NCBI GenBank assembly: GCA_027310845.1
Contig: DAIDAB010000006.1
Coordinates: 1 to 23,851 of the forward strand
DNA from: a bacterium
Lineage (GTDB): Archaea; Thermoproteota; Nitrososphaeria; Nitrososphaerales; CADDZS01
DNA length: 23,851 nt
Direction: 5' to 3'
Each line of letters opens with the position of its first letter. The stretch's first letter is position 1. Positions 20,674-23,851 of the stretch are shown here, in pieces. Position numbers and translations under genes: made by a program. The notes under the pieces were generated by a model. That model was given only the letters and a program-made list of their open reading frames with translations. It was not told where the DNA came from and searched no databases.

Positions 20674-22191
20674 ATGAGAATTGGCAGCCTGACAGGACTC
20701 GCGATACAAAAGTACGATAGAACTGAACCGCGCGACACTGTAACCAAACATATTCCTGGCTATGCCCAGACGTTCAACTACGATCTCGTCTCTACGAATC
20801 CAACCATCCAGGTTGACGGAACTCTTGTCGGAACCTCTGCTGCAAACCTCGCTTCGCAGATTTCTACTTTGAAGGCAATGCACAGGAATAGGAAAGTCGT
20901 CTGGATCGACGCCTCGGATCAATATCAGGGCCTTTGCGATTTCGTTCGGATATCCAAACTCACCGGGCCGACGCTTGATTCTTCAAAGGGCCCTCTCATC
21001 GCCACGTTCTCGCTTGAAGCAATCGCGCTTTTACCCTGGGGTACAACGCTACTTAATCCCTATTCCACGACTGGCGTCGTGCTGCGGGATCTCTCTGGCG
21101 TCGGACATGAGAACGTACTAAATCCTCTTTCCATGAATTGCAATTACACTCTTTCGACTTCACTGCAAACAAATCAAGGCGGCAATTCTTCTAATTGGTT
21201 CTCTTGGGAATTCATCGTTGATAATCAGAACGCGTTTTCTGGAAGTCAGACGATAATCAACGAATGCGAGAATACTACAGGTTGGGCGATTTACAACGCT
21301 GGTACGAGCGCCACGTTTTCGAATGACGGTGTAATTTTCAAACAAGGCACCTATTCCCTGAAATGCAGCGCGACATCGTTCACGGACGGCACAGTGAACT
21401 TTACTTACACTTTCACCGCTGTAGATTATTCGGCGGCAGACTTTGCGGTCATCTGGATAAGGTCTGACTTTGGTGGAAGTAGCACTGGCGTCGCAACTGT
21501 CTTCTTTACCCAAGGTGGAATTAATTACGTTTTGGATTCGACGCGCACTTGCGCTGCGAATGAGTGGTACAGGCTTGTGCTGCCACTGAGAACAAATTCG
21601 AATCCATCTTTCACGGCAGTAACTGGAGTGATTATACAGTTCACTGGTCCAGCCAGCACCGTGATGAACGCCTGGGTCGATGAAATCGCGGTGGATAGCG
21701 GGTTCACTACGAGATTGGAATTTCAGATTCCAGACAATCTCTTACAGGGTGAGACCACCAGCCTAATGCTGAACTGCTACGCATGGAACGGTTCAGCCTA
21801 TGCTTTATGGCGCGCGCAGGGTTATGGAAATCTGGGATCCGGAGGTGGCCAAAACGGCAGTTTCTATTACCTTGATGGGAGCACAATGGAGCAATGGGTG
21901 GGTGCTTTTGGCGCCGCTTTTTGGGACGTTTACAATTACGCGCCCATTGGAACAACGCTGCCAGGAAGTCTAGGAGTTGCAGGTTTTAGCAACGCGCCGA
22001 TAACATACTCAACAACATACGGCACAAACAACAGAATCGCCATTATTTTCAAAATGCCGCCCGCCACAAGTGATTCTCAGAGCGGAAATTATCCGAGCAA
22101 CGACTTGAGCGGCTTCCAAGCGATCAACAAGGTACGTCTAAAAATCGTCGTCTATTATTCCAATGAGGACACGACGTACAGCGGCTTCTAG
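20674..22191 (+). CDS. Dit-like distal tail protein with carbohydrate-binding-like insert
   Basis: A 505-residue tail protein. The N-terminal ~130 residues follow the distal tail (Dit) pattern: VTKHIPGYAQTFNYDLVSTN, IQVDGTLVG, a helix ANLASQISTLKAM, then KVVWIDASDQYQGLCDFVRI. Residues ~197-340 form a jelly-roll-like module that begins NECENTTGWAIYNAGTSATF and ends WVDEIAVDSG, a layout typical of carbohydrate-binding modules inserted in Dit proteins. The C-terminal ~165 residues are beta-rich again (RLEFQIPDNLLQGETTSLML), closing the Dit or a second adhesive module. It should sit at the tail tip with the hub. In most siphoviruses Dit precedes the hub; here it follows it. Confidence 0.7.
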   Translation: MRIGSLTGLAIQKYDRTEPRDTVTKHIPGYAQTFNYDLVSTNPTIQVDGTLVGTSAANLASQISTLKAMHRNRKVVWIDASDQYQGLCDFVRISKLTGPTLDSSKGPLIATFSLEAIALLPWGTTLLNPYSTTGVVLRDLSGVGHENVLNPLSMNCNYTLSTSLQTNQGGNSSNWFSWEFIVDNQNAFSGSQTIINECENTTGWAIYNAGTSATFSNDGVIFKQGTYSLKCSATSFTDGTVNFTYTFTAVDYSAADFAVIWIRSDFGGSSTGVATVFFTQGGINYVLDSTRTCAANEWYRLVLPLRTNSNPSFTAVTGVIIQFTGPASTVMNAWVDEIAVDSGFTTRLEFQIPDNLLQGETTSLMLNCYAWNGSAYALWRAQGYGNLGSGGGQNGSFYYLDGSTMEQWVGAFGAAFWDVYNYAPIGTTLPGSLGVAGFSNAPITYSTTYGTNNRIAIIFKMPPATSDSQSGNYPSNDLSGFQAINKVRLKIVVYYSNEDTTYSGF

Positions 22192-22224
22192 CTTGGCTGA
22201 AAGCGCAGTCTTGACCTGAATACG

Positions 22225-22251
22225 TTTATTAGACTCGACGTTCATTATACT
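22225..22251 (+). promoter_or_regulatory. Archaeal TATA-type promoter P3
   Basis: GTTTATTA (22225-22232) and ATTATAC (22245-22251) have the same 20-nt spacing as promoter P2. The start codon of the Cas4-like gene is at 22268, about 12-15 nt after the predicted transcription start. It begins a new block after the tail genes. Confidence 0.6.
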
Positions 22252-22267
22252 GTCAAGGTTAATTCGT

Positions 22268-22651
22268 ATGGCATCAGATGCTCAGTTAAGATTTTTTGAA
22301 GATCAATTCGGCATTACCATTGTCGAGGACACGAAACTCGAGAAACAGTTAATCGAGAATCTTGAAAAGCAATATGCGCGAGAACGAAAAGACGTTCATG
22401 TTTCTGACCTTGTGTTGTGCATGAGAGCTGCGCTTCTGCGGCAGTTAAAGCCAGCCAAACCGACGCTGAAAACAATTTCGTATTTCTTTGATGGTGCTCG
22501 CCGTCATGAATCTCTTCAATCGCTTTATGCCGGCGAAGGAATTATTGCCGAGAAAAAAGGGGAATTTGAAGGTGTCAGTTATTCGATTGATATCTATGAT
22601 AACTCAGTACCTGAATTCTGTCCATATTGTCAGAAACGCCTAAAGATTTGA
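22268..22651 (+). CDS. Cas4-like nuclease, 5' exon (interrupted)
   Basis: N-terminal half of a Cas4/RecB-type PD-(D/E)xK nuclease; real homology ends near Phe117 (22618), after which the frame continues 10 codons to TGA. Seen features: VSDLVLCMRAALLRQ with the first iron-sulfur Cys near residue 52, the His in FFDGARRHE near 78, and YSIDIYDN with the motif-II Asp. The next codons, GTACCTGAATTC (V-P-E-F), carry the Glu of the catalytic E-x-K, and the Lys is encoded 558 bp later. Known family members cut or process DNA ends with a 4Fe-4S cluster; viral copies are thought to act in recombination or in interplay with host CRISPR adaptation. Alone, this half lacks the catalytic Lys, so splicing or loss of function must be considered. 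Confidence 0.8.
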   Translation: MASDAQLRFFEDQFGITIVEDTKLEKQLIENLEKQYARERKDVHVSDLVLCMRAALLRQLKPAKPTLKTISYFFDGARRHESLQSLYAGEGIIAEKKGEFEGVSYSIDIYDNSVPEFCPYCQKRLKI

Positions 22652-23176
22652 TATTAAATGAGCGAAATCCCACTCCACAAATGGACATGGCTCGCCGCAT
22701 TAACAGATGGCGAAGGTTCTTTTTCCATATTCAAACGAAATAGAAGAGATGCAAAAAATCCAACCATAGAATGCCATTTTACCATTAGTAATACTGACAA
22801 AAGGCTTCTTTTAGAAGCCCAAAAGAATTTTGGTGGTAGTTTAAATGGTCCATATAGCTACAGCCCAATGGCAAAACGACCGCATTGGGTACTAACTTTC
22901 TCGCGTCTCAAAATAAAAGAAATACTTCCTGAACTATTGCCCTATTTAATTTCAAAACGTGAGCGTGGGACTTTACTTCTTGAGGCCGCACGAATTCTAA
23001 ATGGTCATCGTGGAGGGGCGCATCTCCCATATGAGCCACGCCTTCTAGAAATCTTTTATGAAATGTCAAGACTAGAAAACAAAGCTCATGTAGCAATAGA
23101 AGAGGTGAAATCGGAATGAATTGCCCACATTGTCATGGGGAAATAATTCCAATATCGGGGCTACCGATAGAATTTC
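22619..23176 (+). mobile_element. 558-bp homing-endonuclease element within the Cas4-like gene
   Basis: If residues V-P-E-F from the first exon are joined directly to K-T-T-R of the second, the removed segment is 558 bp and the product has 247 residues, normal for the family. The exact edges are uncertain by a few bases because GAATT occurs on both sides. Only 39 bp lie before and 57 bp after the endonuclease frame, too little for a typical group I core outside it; this suits an archaeal bulge-helix-bulge type intron, but I could not draw a canonical BHB. Stops in all relevant frames (22649, 22655, 23168) exclude an intein. CCGATAG (23164-23170) pairs with CTATCGG (23201-23207) across the 3' edge. 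Confidence 0.65.
22658..23119 (+). CDS. LAGLIDADG homing endonuclease
   Basis: A 153-residue single-motif LAGLIDADG endonuclease. WLAALTDGEGSFSI at about 11-24 is the helix and catalytic Asp/Gly motif. The remaining body matches the family: FTISNTDKRLLLEAQKNFGG, then WVLTFSRLKIKEILPELLPY and LISKRERGTLLLEAARIL. A single motif implies a homodimer cutting a near-palindromic site, and the insertion point is the palindrome GAATTC. The gene lies wholly inside the element that splits the Cas4-like gene, so it would promote homing into uninterrupted alleles. ATG at 22658 follows two in-frame stops. The stop TGA overlaps the start of a 23-codon frame (23116-23187). Confidence 0.85.
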   Translation: MSEIPLHKWTWLAALTDGEGSFSIFKRNRRDAKNPTIECHFTISNTDKRLLLEAQKNFGGSLNGPYSYSPMAKRPHWVLTFSRLKIKEILPELLPYLISKRERGTLLLEAARILNGHRGGAHLPYEPRLLEIFYEMSRLENKAHVAIEEVKSE

Positions 23177-23569
23177 AAAACCACTAGAGCTAATCAGGCT
23201 CTATCGGAACACTGGATTAGGCAGAATTTGTATTACGCCCTAGCTTCTGGCTCTGACTCTGGAATCGTGCAAGTTCAACGTATTATGCCCCGTGATTCTG
23301 CCAATATTTTTCCAGCATTCAAACTAACATTCAAAGACCAAGCCGCGAAAGATAAACTGCTTGCAGAGTTTAGAGAACGGAAACAAACCTTTCAGAACGG
23401 CCTCGACAAAGAGGATGCGTCGCTTGTGCCGATTTATCGCGGCGAAAACGAATGGCTGTGCCAGGAGTGCCCGTACATTTCGGAATGTAATGTAATAGAA
23501 GTCGCAGCGGGTAACGCAGCTTTCAAGCCACGTCCTAAATATCCTGTTAGAAAGAAAAAGAAGGCGTGA
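23177..23569 (+). CDS. Cas4-like nuclease, 3' exon
   Basis: The C-terminal half of the interrupted nuclease, read in one frame from 23177 without its own start codon in the conserved part: K-T-T-R-A opens it and WIRQNLYYALASGSDSG supplies the conserved Q-x3-Y motif. Further on, CQECPYISECN near residues 96-106 of this part gives three cysteines for the iron-sulfur cluster, as in Cas4. A basic tail (PRPKYPVRKKKKA) ends it. TTG at 23228 could start a shortened 113-residue product, but it would lack the catalytic Lys and the first conserved turn. Conservation of all motifs on both sides suggests the full protein is still made. Confidence 0.78.
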   Translation, partial: KTTRANQALSEHWIRQNLYYALASGSDSGIVQVQRIMPRDSANIFPAFKLTFKDQAAKDKLLAEFRERKQTFQNGLDKEDASLVPIYRGENEWLCQECPYISECNVIEVAAGNAAFKPRPKYPVRKKKKA

Positions 23570-23572
23570 GAT

Positions 23573-23851
23573 TTGGCGACCAAAGAATGGCATGCTGCGC
23601 ATCCTAATTATTATAAGAACTATTATGTCACGCATCGAGAACAGCGTTTAGCGGCTAGGAAGAAATATTATGTTGAGCATCGTGAGCAAAGTTTAGCGCG
23701 TTGGAAGAAATATTACACTAGACACCGAGAACAGGTTTTAGCGGCTACGAAGAAATATTACGCTGAACATAAAGAACAACATTCGACGATTGTGAAGAAA
23801 TGGTATACCGAACATAAAGAGCAATATTTAGCGGGTAAGAATAAATGGTAC
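23573..23851 (+). CDS. Repeat-containing protein, runs off the window
   Basis: A TTG start (ATTTGGCG) 3 nt after the previous stop opens a frame that continues to the window edge (at least 93 residues). It is made of 15-residue repeats with consensus Y-Y-x-E-H-R-E-Q-x-L-A-x-x-K-K after an opening LATKEWHAAHPNYYKN. Such Tyr/His/Glu/Lys repeats often precede an HNH-type nuclease or zinc-binding domain in phage proteins, but the C-terminus is not in the window. It would fit with the nucleases just upstream. Function is unproven. Confidence 0.6.
   Translation, partial: MATKEWHAAHPNYYKNYYVTHREQRLAARKKYYVEHREQSLARWKKYYTRHREQVLAATKKYYAEHKEQHSTIVKKWYTEHKEQYLAGKNKWY
23621..23851 (+). repeat. 45-bp in-frame repeats (five full units plus an edge)
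   Basis: Units start at 23621, 23666, 23711, 23756 and 23801, with a sixth cut at the window edge. They are imperfect at DNA level, with the peptide pattern YYxxHREQxLAxxKK kept. Confidence 0.85.

Noticed and set aside
22619..23176. Intein inside the Cas4-like protein
   Set aside because: The insert length is a multiple of three and the endonuclease is in the same frame as both halves, but stops at 22649, 22655, 23144 and 23168 block read-through and there is no His-Asn at the end.
22600..23210. Canonical group I or canonical bulge-helix-bulge intron
   Set aside because: Trying each join that keeps E-F-K, I found neither U/G edges with a guide pairing nor a 4-bp helix between two 3-nt bulges, so only the general element was annotated.
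22268..23569. CRISPR-Cas locus because of the Cas4-like gene
   Set aside because: No repeat-spacer array and no cas1, cas2 or effector gene; Cas4-like nucleases occur alone in many viruses.
1..23851. tRNA or rRNA genes
   Set aside because: Reading both strands I saw no cloverleaf with CCA-type end or T-loop GTTCAAATC-like motif and no rRNA-like stretch; a dedicated scan was not possible.

Overview
The window looks like the virion-structure half of a tailed (Caudoviricetes-type, HK97-fold) virus or provirus of an archaeon. Virus hallmarks run in canonical order: portal, prohead protease with a MuF-like motif, major capsid protein, head-tail connector, tail terminator, tail tube, chaperone-like genes, HK97 gp10-like protein, tape measure, tail hub and Dit-like protein. 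The archaeal assignment rests on TATA-type promoters (GTTTATTA and GTTTAAATA boxes about 25-45 nt before starts), near-leaderless starts, many TTG starts, Ser/Thr-rich stalked secreted proteins with sequons, and spherulin-4-like proteins. A soil-type Thermoproteota host (Nitrososphaeria or Bathyarchaeia-like) is a reasonable guess but not proven. No terminase, replication or integrase gene lies inside the window.

Layout. Positions 1-2566 hold the tail end of an upstream gene, a promoter, an unassigned small protein, the portal and two small zinc-finger proteins. Positions 2563-9532 hold the protease/MuF-like fusion, the major capsid protein, a glycosyltransferase-like gene, the connector, several beta-rich structural proteins (one with 18-residue repeats) and the tail terminator. 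Positions 9535-12804 start with a new promoter, then a zinc ribbon, the tail tube, a two-helix membrane protein closed by an intrinsic terminator, and chaperone-like genes with a possible +1 frameshift. Positions 12811-14066 are an inserted pair of exported proteins, one of the spherulin-4/GH135 type. Positions 14069-22191 hold the gp10-like protein, a run of tiny overlapping genes, the tape measure, a 1047-residue hub with two spherulin-4-like domains, a small paralogue of the hub C-terminus, an opposite-strand secreted moron-like gene, and a Dit-like protein with a carbohydrate-binding-like insert. Positions 22225-23851 start at a third promoter and hold a Cas4-like nuclease gene interrupted by a LAGLIDADG endonuclease element, then a partial repeat protein.

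How it works together (inference). The head genes build and mature the capsid, and the glycosyltransferase may decorate it or the host surface. The tail tip carries predicted glycan-cleaving domains of the GH135 type (Sph3 cuts alpha-1,4-GalNAc polymers), and a secreted single-domain relative may act on the same host glycan at entry or release. The opposite-strand surface protein has its own promoter and could act in the infected or lysogenic cell.

The two most unusual points are the Cas4-like gene, split exactly at its catalytic E-x-K codons by a 558-bp homing-endonuclease element of unclear splicing type, and the use of three spherulin-4-like domains by one archaeal virus, one of them apparently stripped of its catalytic acids.
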